The position numbers and the translations under genes were made by a program. 16,743 bases of DNA from an uncultured Eubacteriales bacterium (lineage in GTDB: Bacteria > Bacillota > Clostridia > Oscillospirales > Acutalibacteraceae), in assembly GCA_910580045.1 (NCBI GenBank), contig CAJTXF010000001.1:81601-98343 (forward strand), in the 5' to 3' direction. Positions 6,161-13,736 of the stretch are shown here, one piece after another (positions within the stretch are counted from its first letter, which is position 1; every line of letters starts with the position of its first letter). Below the pieces are notes generated by a model. That model worked only from the letters and a program-made list of their open reading frames with translations, searched no databases and was not told the origin of the DNA.

Positions 6161-7711
6161 ATGGGTTTAGAAATGATTGACGCGGGCTGGCTCTCCATCC
6201 TGCCGCCAGTGGTGGCCATTACCCTGGCGCTGCTGACAAAGGAAGTCTACTCCTCGCTGTTTTTGGGAATCTTTACCGGCATGTGCGTGTACTGCTTCTC
6301 CACCGGGCAGGGCCTTTTGGAGGCAGTTACATACATCTTTGACATGATGGCCGGGAAGATGGGCAGCAACAGCATGATGATTATCTTCTTGGTGCTGCTG
6401 GGCTCCCTGGTGGTCATTGTGTCCCGCTCCGGGGGAACCGCGGCCTATGGCCGCTGGGCGGTCCGGCGCATCAAGACCCGGCGCAGCGCCCAGCTGACCA
6501 CTGCCCTGCTGGGCCTGCTGATTTTCCTGGACGATGGCTTCAACTGCCTGACAGTGGGCACAGTCATGCGGCCTATTACTGACAAGCACCGCATTTCCCG
6601 AGAGAAGCTGGCCTATCTGCTGGATGCCACTGCCGCGCCTATCTGCATTATTGCCCCTATTTCCAGCTGGGCTGTGGCTGTGGCCAGCGAGGTGGAGGAG
6701 GCCGGGGGCCTGAACGCCTTTGTGCAGACCATCCCCTACAATCTTTACGCGCTTCTCACTATTGCCATGGTGCTGTTCCTCAGCGCCACAAACTTTGACT
6801 TTGGGCCCATGAAAAAGGCAGAAGAACGCTGCCTTGCGGAGGCCAGTCCCGAACCCCCTGAGGAGAGGGAGCAGCCGCCTGTGTCTGAGGGAGATACAGC
6901 CCCCGCCCAGGGCACAGTGCTGGACTTAGTCCTGCCCATTGTCACCCTGATTATCACGGCGATTCTGGGCATGGCCTATGTGGGCGGCTTTTTTGAGGGC
7001 GTTGACTTCGCCACAGCCATTGGAGAGAACCCTGTGGCAGGACTGACTCTCGGCACATCTGCCGGACTGCTGGCAGCCCTCATCATGTACCTGCCCCGCA
7101 GGCTGATGACCATGCAGCAGTTTGTCACTGGCATTATTGACGGCATTAAGACCATGATACCTGCCCTGACCATTCTGATTCTGGCCTGGGCCCTGGGGGG
7201 CGTGTGCCGGGAGATGATTGGCACCGGAAACTTTGTGAGCCATTTCGTCACCAGCGTGAACCTGCCCATGAGCCTGCTGCCTGCCATTGTGTTCGCGGTG
7301 GCGGCATTCCTCAGCTTTTCTATGGGCACTGCCTGGGGGACCTTTGGCATTCTGCTGCCCATTGTGTCCATGCTCTGCGCTGGGGCTCCCGGCGGGGCGG
7401 AAGTGCTGATGCCCACCCTGGGCGCCACATTGGCTGGCTCTGTGTTCGGGGACCACTGCTCCCCCATCTCGGACACCACCATTCTGGCCTCTACCGGGGC
7501 CCAGTGCAGCCATCTGAGCCATGTTTCCACCCAGCTGCCTTACGCGGTTCTGGTGGCCGGGGTGTGCTTTGCAGGATATCTGGTGGCTGGGCTGAGCCGA
7601 AGCGCTGTCATCACCATATTGGCTTCTCTAGCCGTGATGGGAGCAGCCTTTGCACTGATGTGGGTTTTCCAGAGGAAGAATACACCTGCTCCCCAGTGCC
7701 CAACAGAGTGA
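6161..7711 (+). CDS. NhaC-family Na+/H+ antiporter
   Basis: The product is 516 residues, a polytopic inner-membrane protein with roughly a dozen hydrophobic segments and a charged, Pro/Glu-rich cytoplasmic loop at ~215-250. Signature stretches of the NhaC/MleN superfamily are visible: FLDDGFNCLTVGTVMRPITD at 122-141, MGTAWGTFGILLPI near 388-401 and GDHCSPISDTT at 430-440. These polar, Asp-containing motifs in the membrane form the ion path in this family. Members exchange Na+ for H+, and some couple this to organic acids or amino acids, so the exact substrate is open. The ATG at 6161 follows AAAGGAGG at good distance. It has its own promoter and a strong terminator at 7719 and is probably monocistronic. 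A MITE-like repeat lies directly upstream. Confidence 0.9.
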   Translation: MGLEMIDAGWLSILPPVVAITLALLTKEVYSSLFLGIFTGMCVYCFSTGQGLLEAVTYIFDMMAGKMGSNSMMIIFLVLLGSLVVIVSRSGGTAAYGRWAVRRIKTRRSAQLTTALLGLLIFLDDGFNCLTVGTVMRPITDKHRISREKLAYLLDATAAPICIIAPISSWAVAVASEVEEAGGLNAFVQTIPYNLYALLTIAMVLFLSATNFDFGPMKKAEERCLAEASPEPPEEREQPPVSEGDTAPAQGTVLDLVLPIVTLIITAILGMAYVGGFFEGVDFATAIGENPVAGLTLGTSAGLLAALIMYLPRRLMTMQQFVTGIIDGIKTMIPALTILILAWALGGVCREMIGTGNFVSHFVTSVNLPMSLLPAIVFAVAAFLSFSMGTAWGTFGILLPIVSMLCAGAPGGAEVLMPTLGATLAGSVFGDHCSPISDTTILASTGAQCSHLSHVSTQLPYAVLVAGVCFAGYLVAGLSRSAVITILASLAVMGAAFALMWVFQRKNTPAPQCPTE

Positions 7712-7718
7712 TTCAACC

Positions 7719-7757
7719 AAAAGGCGGGATTGCCCCCAAGGGGCTCCCGCCTTTTTT
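7719..7757 (+). terminator. Bidirectional terminator between antiporter and AraC genes
   Basis: AAAAGGCGGGA (7719-7729) pairs with TCCCGCCTTTT (7745-7755). An inner GCCCC/GGGGC stem forms beyond a two-base bulge. Six Ts (7752-7757) follow on plus and four on minus, so it can serve both convergent genes. Confidence 0.85.
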
Positions 7758-7798
7758 GCCGCGCTTTATATTGTGCTCTTGTGGTGACGGCTGGTGGG

Positions 7799-8686
7799 TC
7801 AACCCCGGGCAACCGGTACCCACAGCTCGCAGAACAGGCCCTTCCCCCCCTGCTCATAATAGAGCTCATAATCCGTCCCGTCTGTCTGGAGCAAGCCGGT
7901 CTGGGGCAAGAACTCCTGGAAGAAGCGCTCCCAGACCTGGCCCACGCACTCCCCATCCGGCCCAACGCAGGGGAACACCGCATACTCAGCAGGCCCCGTC
8001 TGCCAGGGCGCACAGCCCGTGTCCAAAAGCGCCTCTGCCTCAGCCGGGCCTGTCTCCTCATCCAGCCTCACGCCGATGCCATACCAAAAATGGCTCTCAC
8101 TGCTCAGCACCGGACCGCACAGGCCGAACAAATCCCGCTTGCCCTGGGGGCGAAGGGCCTTTAGGCCGTCAATCAGGCCATTGGCCCCGCACTCGCCCCA
8201 AAAATCCGGGATGCTCCGCCCGTTCTCGTCCAGCATGGTCTCATTGGAAAAGGCCCGCTTAACTGCCAGGAATTTCTGTGCCTCTCTGCGCTCCATCCGA
8301 TAGTCTATCATACTGCCGCCTCCTATAGTAATTTTTACGGCAAGGGGGCCAAAGGCCCGCAACGGTGTGCCTTTGATTTTGGCCTGCCGGGGCGTGGAGC
8401 CGTGGAACCGGGAGAAAGCCTTGGAAAAGCTCTCCGGTGACTCATACCCATACTGGTAAGCGGCCTCTATAACAGAAAGGCCGCCTTCCTGCAGGGCCTG
8501 GCCGGCAAGGCTGAGCCTGCGGCTTCTGATGTACTCATTCGCCGTCATGCCCACCACAAAACTGAACATCCTGTGGAAGCTGTAGCCTGACATGCGGACA
8601 CTGCGCGCCGCGTCCACGTAGGTAATGTCCTCCAGAAGATGGTCCTCCATGTACTGGATGGCCTGCTGGATCTCGCTGACTGCCAT
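7799..8686 (-). CDS. AraC-family regulator with GyrI-like ligand domain
   Basis: The product is 295 residues. The N-terminal ~105 residues form an AraC-type double helix-turn-helix, with the conserved second-helix pattern VIEAAYQYGYESPESFSKAFSR near 72-93 followed by STPRQ. Residues ~126-295 form a GyrI/Rob-like effector-binding domain (start MIDYRMERREAQKFLAVKR). This arrangement (HTH first, GyrI domain last) is that of Rob-type and multidrug-response regulators, which bind small amphipathic molecules. The ATG at 8686 has AAGGAGG 8 bases upstream; a longer frame to 8758 has no site. A likely target is unknown: the convergent antiporter or the NCS2 permease upstream are neighbours, but no shared operator was identified. 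Its own promoter is an extended -10 at 8716-8724. Confidence 0.9.
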   Translation of the reverse strand: MAVSEIQQAIQYMEDHLLEDITYVDAARSVRMSGYSFHRMFSFVVGMTANEYIRSRRLSLAGQALQEGGLSVIEAAYQYGYESPESFSKAFSRFHGSTPRQAKIKGTPLRAFGPLAVKITIGGGSMIDYRMERREAQKFLAVKRAFSNETMLDENGRSIPDFWGECGANGLIDGLKALRPQGKRDLFGLCGPVLSSESHFWYGIGVRLDEETGPAEAEALLDTGCAPWQTGPAEYAVFPCVGPDGECVGQVWERFFQEFLPQTGLLQTDGTDYELYYEQGGKGLFCELWVPVARG

Positions 8687-8715
8687 GTTAACCGCCTCCT
8701 TGCGTTCTGAAAGAA

Positions 8716-8724
8716 AGTATAACA
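8716..8724 (-). promoter_or_regulatory. Extended -10 promoter of AraC-type gene
   Basis: On minus the sequence reads TG-T-TATACT, a good extended -10 about 30 bases upstream of the ATG. The -35 region is poor, as is common for extended -10 promoters. Confidence 0.45.
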
Positions 8725-8805
8725 GATGGCAGGGGAAAAATCCTGTCCTGGCTTGCACAGATTCGGGATGGAATAGGGCAGCTAGTCTGCCGCCTTTTTG
8801 GTGCA

Positions 8806-8832
8806 GGCCCCTGCCGCAAGCCGCCAGGGGCC
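8806..8832. repeat. Hairpin 3' of the purine permease gene
   Basis: GGCCCCTG (8806-8813) pairs with CAGGGGCC (8825-8832) around an 11-base loop. It lies just beyond the permease terminator and has no T-run. It could be a back-up 3' structure. Confidence 0.4.
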
Positions 8833-8848
8833 CCCTCCCCTCTTATCC

Positions 8849-8876
8849 AAAAAAGGAGGGCCAAGAGGCCCTCCTT
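8849..8876 (-). terminator. Intrinsic terminator of NCS2 permease
   Basis: Read on minus, AAGGAGGGCC pairs with GGCCCTCCTT around a TCTT loop (10-bp perfect stem), followed by a T-run complementary to A8849-8854. It lies 22 bases after the permease stop codon. Confidence 0.85.
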
Positions 8877-8897
8877 CTCTTACTTTCCAGCCGCGCC

Positions 8898-10298
8898 TTA
8901 TACCGGCACAATCAGCGTAATAATCCGCAGGGCGAACAGCGCAAAGGACACCCACATTACCGGATGCACGTCCTTCACCTTGCCGGTGCAGACCTTCAAA
9001 ATCACCCAGGCCACAATGCCGAACATGATGCCGTTGGCAATGGAGTAGGTGAAGGGCATCATCACCAGGGCCAGGAAGCCCCCAACCACGTCAGCGATGT
9101 CCCCGTCAAAGCTCATTTTCAGCACAGACTTCATCATCAGCAGGCCCACGAACAGCAGGGCCGGGGTGGTGGCAAAGCTGGGGATGGCCAGGAAAATAGG
9201 GCTCAGGAACAGGGCCAGCACGAACATAATGGCAGTGGAGATGGCGGTAAGCCCAGTGCGGCCGCCCTCGGCAACACCTGCGGTGGACTCAACATAGCTT
9301 GTAACCGTGGAGGTGCCCAGCACAGAGCCTGCCACAGTGCCGATGGCGTCGCTCATCAGGGCAGGGCCAGCGTTTGGCAGTTCGCCCTTTTCGTTGAGCA
9401 GGCCGCCCTGGTCCGCCACGCCAATCAGCGTGCCCACAGTGTCAAACAAATCCACAAACAGGAACGCGAACACAATGGCCGCGAAGTTTACAAAATGCCC
9501 TGCAATAAAGCCAAAATCAAACTTAAAGAAAGTGGAGGCCAGAGAGGGGGGCAGAATTCCGCCGCTGAAATCGGGAATCAGGGAGAGGCCCTGATACCAG
9601 CCGCAGAGCTGGGCTATAATGCCCAGCACCCAAGTACCCAAGATGCCCCACAGAATCGCGCCCTTCACCTTGAAATGCCACATGATGCCAATGAGAATCA
9701 GGCCCACAAAAGCCAGCACCACCTCAGCAGAGCCCAGGTTGCCCAAGGCTACCAAAGTAGAGGAGCTGACAGTGGCTGTGCCGTCCTCACCCACAATGGC
9801 GAATGCGTCTGTGGTGATAACGCCCGCGCCCTTGAGGCCCACAATGGAGATGAACAGGCCAATGCCAGCGGAGATGCCATATTTCAGGTTGGCCGGCACA
9901 GAGTTGACCAGTGTCTCACGGAACTTGAACAGAGAGAGGACGATAAAGATAACACCCTCTATCAGGATGGCGGTCAAGGCCACCCGCCAGGGCTCTGTAA
10001 TGCCCATCTCCGTCAGCATGGGGCAGACGGTATAGGCAAAATAGGCGTTCAGGCCCATGCCGGAGGCCAGGGCCACCGGGTAGTTGGCGAACACGCCCAT
10101 AATGATAGTGGCAATAACAGCGGATACGGCAGTGGCGGTGAAAACAGCGCCCTGGTCCATACCAGCCGCAGCCAGCATACTGGGGTTCACGGCCAATATG
10201 TAGGCCATGGAGAGGAAGGTGGTGATACCGGCGATGACCTCGGTTTTCACATCGGTGCCGTGCTCCCTCAGTTTGAAGTGCGCAAGAAGTTTTTCCAA
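8898..10298 (-). CDS. NCS2-family (AzgA-like) purine permease
   Basis: The product is 466 residues, a polytopic membrane transporter. The N-terminal signature VKTEVIAGITTFLSMAYIL, the GMGLNAYFAY stretch and the later DLFDTVGTLIGVADQGG and STVTSYVESTAGVAEGGRTG segments are those of the AzgA/PbuG branch, which imports adenine, guanine or hypoxanthine with protons. The start is inferred as the TTG at 10298, because AGGAGG (10308-10313) lies 9 bases upstream and family members begin close to this point (EKLLAHFKL). A longer frame reaching 10379 would begin inside the promoter's -35 box. The promoter is at 10351-10379 and the terminator at 8849, so it is a single-gene unit. No purine riboswitch is visible in the ~45-base leader. 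The exact base specificity cannot be decided here. Confidence 0.9.
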   Translation of the reverse strand: MEKLLAHFKLREHGTDVKTEVIAGITTFLSMAYILAVNPSMLAAAGMDQGAVFTATAVSAVIATIIMGVFANYPVALASGMGLNAYFAYTVCPMLTEMGITEPWRVALTAILIEGVIFIVLSLFKFRETLVNSVPANLKYGISAGIGLFISIVGLKGAGVITTDAFAIVGEDGTATVSSSTLVALGNLGSAEVVLAFVGLILIGIMWHFKVKGAILWGILGTWVLGIIAQLCGWYQGLSLIPDFSGGILPPSLASTFFKFDFGFIAGHFVNFAAIVFAFLFVDLFDTVGTLIGVADQGGLLNEKGELPNAGPALMSDAIGTVAGSVLGTSTVTSYVESTAGVAEGGRTGLTAISTAIMFVLALFLSPIFLAIPSFATTPALLFVGLLMMKSVLKMSFDGDIADVVGGFLALVMMPFTYSIANGIMFGIVAWVILKVCTGKVKDVHPVMWVSFALFALRIITLIVPV

Positions 10299-10350
10299 AT
10301 TTTTCGCCCTCCTAAAAATAGTCCGGCCCCTGGCACAGGGGCACGTTACT

Positions 10351-10379
10351 AGTATAACCGCATATTCAAATAAAATCAA
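10351..10379 (-). promoter_or_regulatory. Sigma-A promoter of NCS2 permease
   Basis: On minus, TTGATT (10379-10374), 17 bases, TATACT (10356-10351). It lies about 50 bases upstream of the TTG start and diverges from the promoter at 10438-10466. Confidence 0.65.
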
Positions 10380-10415
10380 CCATTTTGTTACAATTTATTC
10401 ACAGATATTTCAATG

Positions 10416-10428
10416 TTCTTTGAAAGAA
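10416..10428. promoter_or_regulatory. Palindrome between divergent promoters
   Basis: TTCTTTGAAAGAA is a perfect 13-base palindrome centred on G10422, between the permease promoter and the GNAT promoter and 9 bases upstream of the latter's -35. Its position fits an operator or activator site, but AT-rich palindromes this short also arise by chance. Confidence 0.3.
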
Positions 10429-10437
10429 TATTTTATC

Positions 10438-10466
10438 TTGACATTTCCCCAGCCAAATGATATAAT
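10438..10466 (+). promoter_or_regulatory. Perfect consensus sigma-A promoter upstream of GNAT gene
   Basis: TTGACA (10438-10443), 17 bases, TATAAT (10461-10466): both hexamers and the spacer match the consensus exactly. The start site would be near 10473, leaving a ~240-base leader before the GNAT ATG. Confidence 0.8.
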
Positions 10467-10495
10467 GCCGAAATAGTTTTCAGCAAGCTGTTTGG

Positions 10496-10705
10496 ATGAA
10501 GCGTCCGCAGTGTAAGGCCCCCGAAGACAGCCTCCAGGACAGCAGCTGTTTCCAATGTGGGCCCTTGGACAGAATGGTGCTGGAGCGCCTGATAGAGCCT
10601 CCGGCCTGCAGGGGCACTGTCCGAAAAGCCTCTGTATAGGAGGTGTGTATACAGCCTTCTGAGCGCCGGGGCGCGATTGCTGCGGCCATAGCTGTATCAA
10701 AAGGA
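10496..10705 (+). pseudogene. Decayed zinc-ribbon/GNAT-like fragment in the GNAT leader
   Basis: A 47-codon frame opens at ATG 10496 and stops at TAG 10637-10639. Its start (MKRPQCK...SSCFQCG) looks like a zinc-ribbon opening with the first Cys replaced by Arg. Its end, LIEPPACRGTVRKAS, matches LIEPPTVSGTVRPAK of the intact acetyltransferase downstream, and the DNA agrees at 24 of 35 positions (10589-10623 against 11116-11150). After the stop, GVYT and, one frame over, PSERRGAIAAAIAVS (10643-10702) echo GVYTPPEHRGHGYCQATV of the same gene. The two matches are ~54 bases apart here but ~249 in the intact gene, which points to an internal deletion plus a frameshift. No ribosome site precedes ATG 10496. 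This covers most of the otherwise gene-free 10299-10716. Confidence 0.4.
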
Positions 10706-10716
10706 GGAGAGAAACC

Positions 10717-11562
10717 ATGATGCAAAAGCTCTACCCCACCCCCGGGGACTTCCTCCGGGACAACCATACATTTTTAGATGAGCACGAAGCCCTCTGCCAG
10801 CTGAACCTGGGCAACGCCCTGGCCAACCAAAGCAGTCCCCGCTCCCCCAGCCTGCTGTTCGGCCGCTATGAGCAGGACGGCAGGCCTGTCCTCCTGTTCG
10901 GCAGCACCCTGCCCTGGAACTTGTGCCTGAACGCCCCCTCGGATACGGCCCCCCTCTCCGCCCAGGCGGCGGCTGAACTGGCAGTCTGGCTCCGGGAGGA
11001 GAAGCTCCCCATCGCCGGGGTGACTGGCCGGGAGGATTTGTGCCAGGCCTTTATGGGCGCTTACGGCAGAGAATTCACCCAGCGCAGCGCCATGGATATT
11101 ATGATACTGACAGGGCTGATAGAGCCCCCAACGGTATCCGGCACGGTCCGCCCGGCGAAAGAGGAGGATTTGGAGGCCATCTGCCAGTGGGTACATGCCT
11201 TTTACCAAGAGGCCCTCCACGAGAAAGCGGATTCGGAAGGGGCCCGCCAGCGCAACCAGGAGCGGATACAGAAGGGAGAGACCCTGGTGCTGGAGCTGCC
11301 GGGCGGGGAGCTGGCCTCTATGGCCCACACCAGCCGGGAGACGGAGCGGGGCATTGCCATCAGCGGAGTATACACGCCCCCAGAGCACAGGGGGCATGGT
11401 TACTGCCAGGCCACGGTGGGGGCCCTCTGCCGGGAACAGCTGGCCCGGGGCAAGGACTACTGCACCCTGTTCGTGGACAGGCGCAACCCTGTCTCCAACC
11501 GGGTATACCGGAAGATTGGGTTCAGGGTTTTAGAGGATTGCAGCGAGTATAAGCTGACATAG
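10717..11562 (+). CDS. GNAT-family N-acetyltransferase
   Basis: The product is 281 residues. The C-terminal half (~140-281) is a GNAT domain that transfers an acetyl group from acetyl-CoA. Motif A is GVYTPPEHRGHGYCQATV at 217-234, with the RGHGY pyrophosphate-binding loop, and motif B is FVDRRNPVSNRVYRKIGF at 252-269. Residues 1-~135 form a separate domain often found before GNAT domains in Firmicutes; its function and the acetyl acceptor are unknown. The first of two adjacent ATGs (10717) has AGGAGG 9 bases upstream. It is driven by a perfect consensus promoter 250 bases upstream and ended by the terminator at 11564; it is monocistronic. The leader carries what looks like a fragment of a related gene. 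Confidence 0.9.
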   Translation: MMQKLYPTPGDFLRDNHTFLDEHEALCQLNLGNALANQSSPRSPSLLFGRYEQDGRPVLLFGSTLPWNLCLNAPSDTAPLSAQAAAELAVWLREEKLPIAGVTGREDLCQAFMGAYGREFTQRSAMDIMILTGLIEPPTVSGTVRPAKEEDLEAICQWVHAFYQEALHEKADSEGARQRNQERIQKGETLVLELPGGELASMAHTSRETERGIAISGVYTPPEHRGHGYCQATVGALCREQLARGKDYCTLFVDRRNPVSNRVYRKIGFRVLEDCSEYKLT

Positions 11563-11563
11563 G

Positions 11564-11598
11564 AAAAGCGGCCCCGGCTATGCCGAGGGGCCGCTTTT
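11564..11598 (+). terminator. Bidirectional terminator between GNAT and GT51 genes
   Basis: AAAAGCGGCCCC (11564-11575) pairs perfectly with GGGGCCGCTTTT (11587-11598), capped by a GGC/GCC stem. The A/T ends make it usable from both strands, serving the two convergent genes. Confidence 0.85.
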
Positions 11599-11627
11599 AT
11601 GTTTGGTTTGTGTTTGAGGCAGGGCAC

Positions 11628-12383
11628 TCAGCCCGCCAGCAGCAGGATATCTCCCGCCTCGTTTGAGCCGTCCAAAATGGCGTCTGCCCGGTGCCTGGTC
11701 AGCTGGCCGTTCTCCACCATCAGCTCCACCACCTGCCGCTGGCGCTGTTGGGCCAAATCAGGGTTTTCATTCAAATCATATACTGAGGGCGCATTGGGGA
11801 TGCCTGCCAGCAGGGTGCACTCAGAATCATTCATCTGGGCAGGCTCCTTGTCAAAATAGGTCCGGCTGGCGTCCCCCACCGAGTAGCATCCGCTGCCAAA
11901 GTAAATGCAGTTCACGTACAGCTCCAATATCTCATCCTTCGTAAAGTCGTGCTCCAGCTTCCAGGCCATAAAGACCTCCGCTGCCTTGCGGGTGAGCTCT
12001 TTTTCCTGGGTAAAATACAGGTTCTTGGCCAACTGCTGGGTGATGGTGCTGCCGCCCTCCGCAAAGGACAGGGTGCGGAGGTCATTAAACAGTGCCCGTC
12101 CCAGGGCAAAGATATCCAAGCCGCCATGCTGGTAAAACCGCCGGTCCTCTGCAGAGACCACCGCGTCCAGATAGGTCTGAGGCAAATCCTCGATGGGGGT
12201 AAAGCCCTCCTCCTCCCGAATCTGCCGGGCGGCCTGGGCGGCGGGCAGCCGCTCTAAGGCCGAGGTATACAGGAAATATCCCCGCAGGGCCACACACCCG
12301 CCCGCTAGGATACACAATGCGAATACCGCCAAAAACACATTTCGGACCACCAGGGCGGCTGTCCCTCTTTTTTTGCTTTTCAT
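11628..12383 (-). CDS. Monofunctional peptidoglycan glycosyltransferase (GT51)
   Basis: The product is 251 residues with an N-terminal membrane anchor (~11-33, after a KSKKR start) and a single extracellular GT51 domain. All five family motifs are visible: VVSAEDRRFYQHGG at 75-88 with catalytic Glu79, EGGSTITQQLAKNLYF at 109-124, RKAAEVFMAWKLE at 132-144 with the second conserved Glu136, LYVNCIYFGSGCYSVGDA at 155-172 and LAGIPNAPSVYDL near 192-204. It polymerises lipid II into glycan strands. It lacks a transpeptidase domain, so it is MtgA/SgtB-like rather than a class A PBP; the length suits a complete monofunctional enzyme. The ATG at 12383 has AAGGAGG 6-7 bases upstream. No strong promoter was found in the 177 bases before it; cotranscription with the methyltransferase gene upstream is possible. 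Confidence 0.92.
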   Translation of the reverse strand: MKSKKRGTAALVVRNVFLAVFALCILAGGCVALRGYFLYTSALERLPAAQAARQIREEEGFTPIEDLPQTYLDAVVSAEDRRFYQHGGLDIFALGRALFNDLRTLSFAEGGSTITQQLAKNLYFTQEKELTRKAAEVFMAWKLEHDFTKDEILELYVNCIYFGSGCYSVGDASRTYFDKEPAQMNDSECTLLAGIPNAPSVYDLNENPDLAQQRQRQVVELMVENGQLTRHRADAILDGSNEAGDILLLAG

Positions 12384-12560
12384 GGCTGGCCTCCTTCAAG
12401 AATTTTGCGTATAGGTTTTGATTGCATATATCAAGGGCAAGGAGCCGGACTCTGGAGACTGGCTTGAGCTGTTTGGCGGCTGCCGCTTCCCCTCTTGCTT
12501 TACAGCTATAGGATACCAGACATTTCTTGCAAAAATCTTACGGGAATTCTTTCAAATCTT

Positions 12561-13601
12561 CTAACCCTGCTTACGGTTTTGTAAGCCGCCCTTTTTCAGT
12601 ACAAAGAGCCCGCATTTTTTCCCTGAGACCAGAATGTCATACCGGGAGGAAAGGACCAGCTGGGGCAATTCTTCCAGGGCCCCGGCCAGCTCCCTTTTGG
12701 CCGCGGTAAGGATAACCGCCCGTCCTCCGTCACACAGCAGCCGGGCAAACTCAGCCAGGATTCGCCGGTAAAACACCGCCAGCTCCATGCCCACATCCTC
12801 GTAGATGCCCCAGGGCGGGTCCGTGACAATGGCATTCACCGTACCGCCGGCCATCCCCATATTGAGGGCATCTGCCTGTAAGATGGCCAGACCAGGGCGC
12901 TCCCCCAGCTTCTGGCGGGTGAACTCCACTGCCTTTGGGGAAATATCGGAGGCTGTCAGCATCCGGAAAGGGAAGCGCTTGGCTCGCTGGGCCGGAATGG
13001 CCCCATAGCCGCAGAAGGGCTCTAAAAATACATCCAATGGGTTGGGCTGGCTAAGCCAGCACATCATATAGGCCAGTTCTGGGTGCAGTTCCCCAGGATG
13101 GAGCAGCTTGTCATAGGCCTTATGGCGGGTAAGCCGCATCAGGAACCAGGCCTGGCCGTCATCCCGGGCCAGGGCCCAGAACTCTCTGTCCGGGAGGCTT
13201 CGGTCCGGGCGCAGGCGGCTCTCCGCGGCCAGCTTTTTCTCCACAGCCTCCCTCACCCCCCGGGAGACAGACACCAGCTGGTTTTTGCAGGAAACCACCA
13301 GGCGGAAGGTGCGGGCCTTTCCCCTGGCCCGGGCAGCCTGCCAGTCCACAGGGGCAGCGGGCAGGCCGCGCAGAAAGCCCTCCAGCCCGGCCTTGGTGGG
13401 CGCGGCAGGGGCAGAATAGAGAACGCGGAAGATGTTGTTGAAACAGAAAAGGTTCAGCTCACTGTAAGGGACAGTTGTAGTAAAGGCAACAGCGCCAGAG
13501 GCCAGAAGGGATGGGGAAAAATCCGGAAGGCGGGCGGAGAGGATGTCAGCGACAATATCCTCTGTGCCGGGGATAAATGTGGCAAAGTAGGTGTTTTCCA
13601 T
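12561..13601 (-). CDS. THUMP/UPF0020-type RNA methyltransferase
   Basis: The product is 346 residues. The N-terminal part (~1-165) is probably a THUMP-related RNA-binding region (VSVSRGVREAVEKKL, FLMRLTRHKAYDKLLHPGEL). The C-terminal class I methyltransferase fold shows the SAM-binding motif EPFCGYGAIPAQ at 194-205, the acidic residue in ASDISPKAV (Asp219) and the catalytic DPPWG at 261-265. The D/N-PP-Y/W motif is typical of enzymes that methylate the exocyclic N2 of guanine in RNA (Trm11/Trm14/RlmL relatives). Whether tRNA or rRNA is the target cannot be told. The ATG at 13601 follows AAGGAG. It is divergent from the DtxR-type gene and followed by the GT51 gene in the same direction. Confidence 0.88.
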   Translation of the reverse strand: MENTYFATFIPGTEDIVADILSARLPDFSPSLLASGAVAFTTTVPYSELNLFCFNNIFRVLYSAPAAPTKAGLEGFLRGLPAAPVDWQAARARGKARTFRLVVSCKNQLVSVSRGVREAVEKKLAAESRLRPDRSLPDREFWALARDDGQAWFLMRLTRHKAYDKLLHPGELHPELAYMMCWLSQPNPLDVFLEPFCGYGAIPAQRAKRFPFRMLTASDISPKAVEFTRQKLGERPGLAILQADALNMGMAGGTVNAIVTDPPWGIYEDVGMELAVFYRRILAEFARLLCDGGRAVILTAAKRELAGALEELPQLVLSSRYDILVSGKKCGLFVLKKGGLQNRKQG

Positions 13602-13672
13602 GGGAAGCTCCTTCGGAAGAATGATAAGATGTACAGCGGACAGGCGGCCCGCTCTGCCCAGCTAAAAACATC

Positions 13673-13700
13673 TTGATATTTATGAAAAATCATGTATAAT
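13673..13700 (+). promoter_or_regulatory. Promoter of DtxR-type regulator
   Basis: TTGATA (13673-13678), 16 bases, TATAAT (13695-13700), about 37 bases before the TTG start. An in-frame ATG at 13692 lies inside this promoter and is not the start. Confidence 0.65.
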
Positions 13701-13736
13701 ATAGATAAATCCCTATTTCAGAAAGGACCATCCACT

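Noticed and set aside
7204..8262. 352-codon plus-strand frame spanning the antiporter end and the AraC gene
   Set aside because: It crosses the strong terminator at 7719 and overlaps two real genes out of frame.
10299..10350. Purine riboswitch before the NCS2 permease
   Set aside because: The leader is only about 45 bases and shows no three-way-junction core.
8625..10352. 575-codon plus-strand frame opposite the NCS2 permease
   Set aside because: Its His/Gln/Gly-rich translation is the reverse reading of a hydrophobic membrane protein; no family features.
10299..10379. Upstream start for the NCS2 permease at 10379
   Set aside because: That TTG is part of the -35 hexamer of its own promoter; the TTG at 10298 has an AGGAGG site.
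10473..10716. Leader as a known structured RNA (6S, SRP RNA) or riboswitch
   Set aside because: No diagnostic conserved core was recognised, and two segments match the downstream acetyltransferase gene, which suggests a decayed coding sequence.
13692..13736. ATG at 13692 as start of the DtxR-type gene
   Set aside because: It lies in the promoter spacer, upstream of any possible transcript start; the TTG at 13737 matches the family N-terminus and has a ribosome site.
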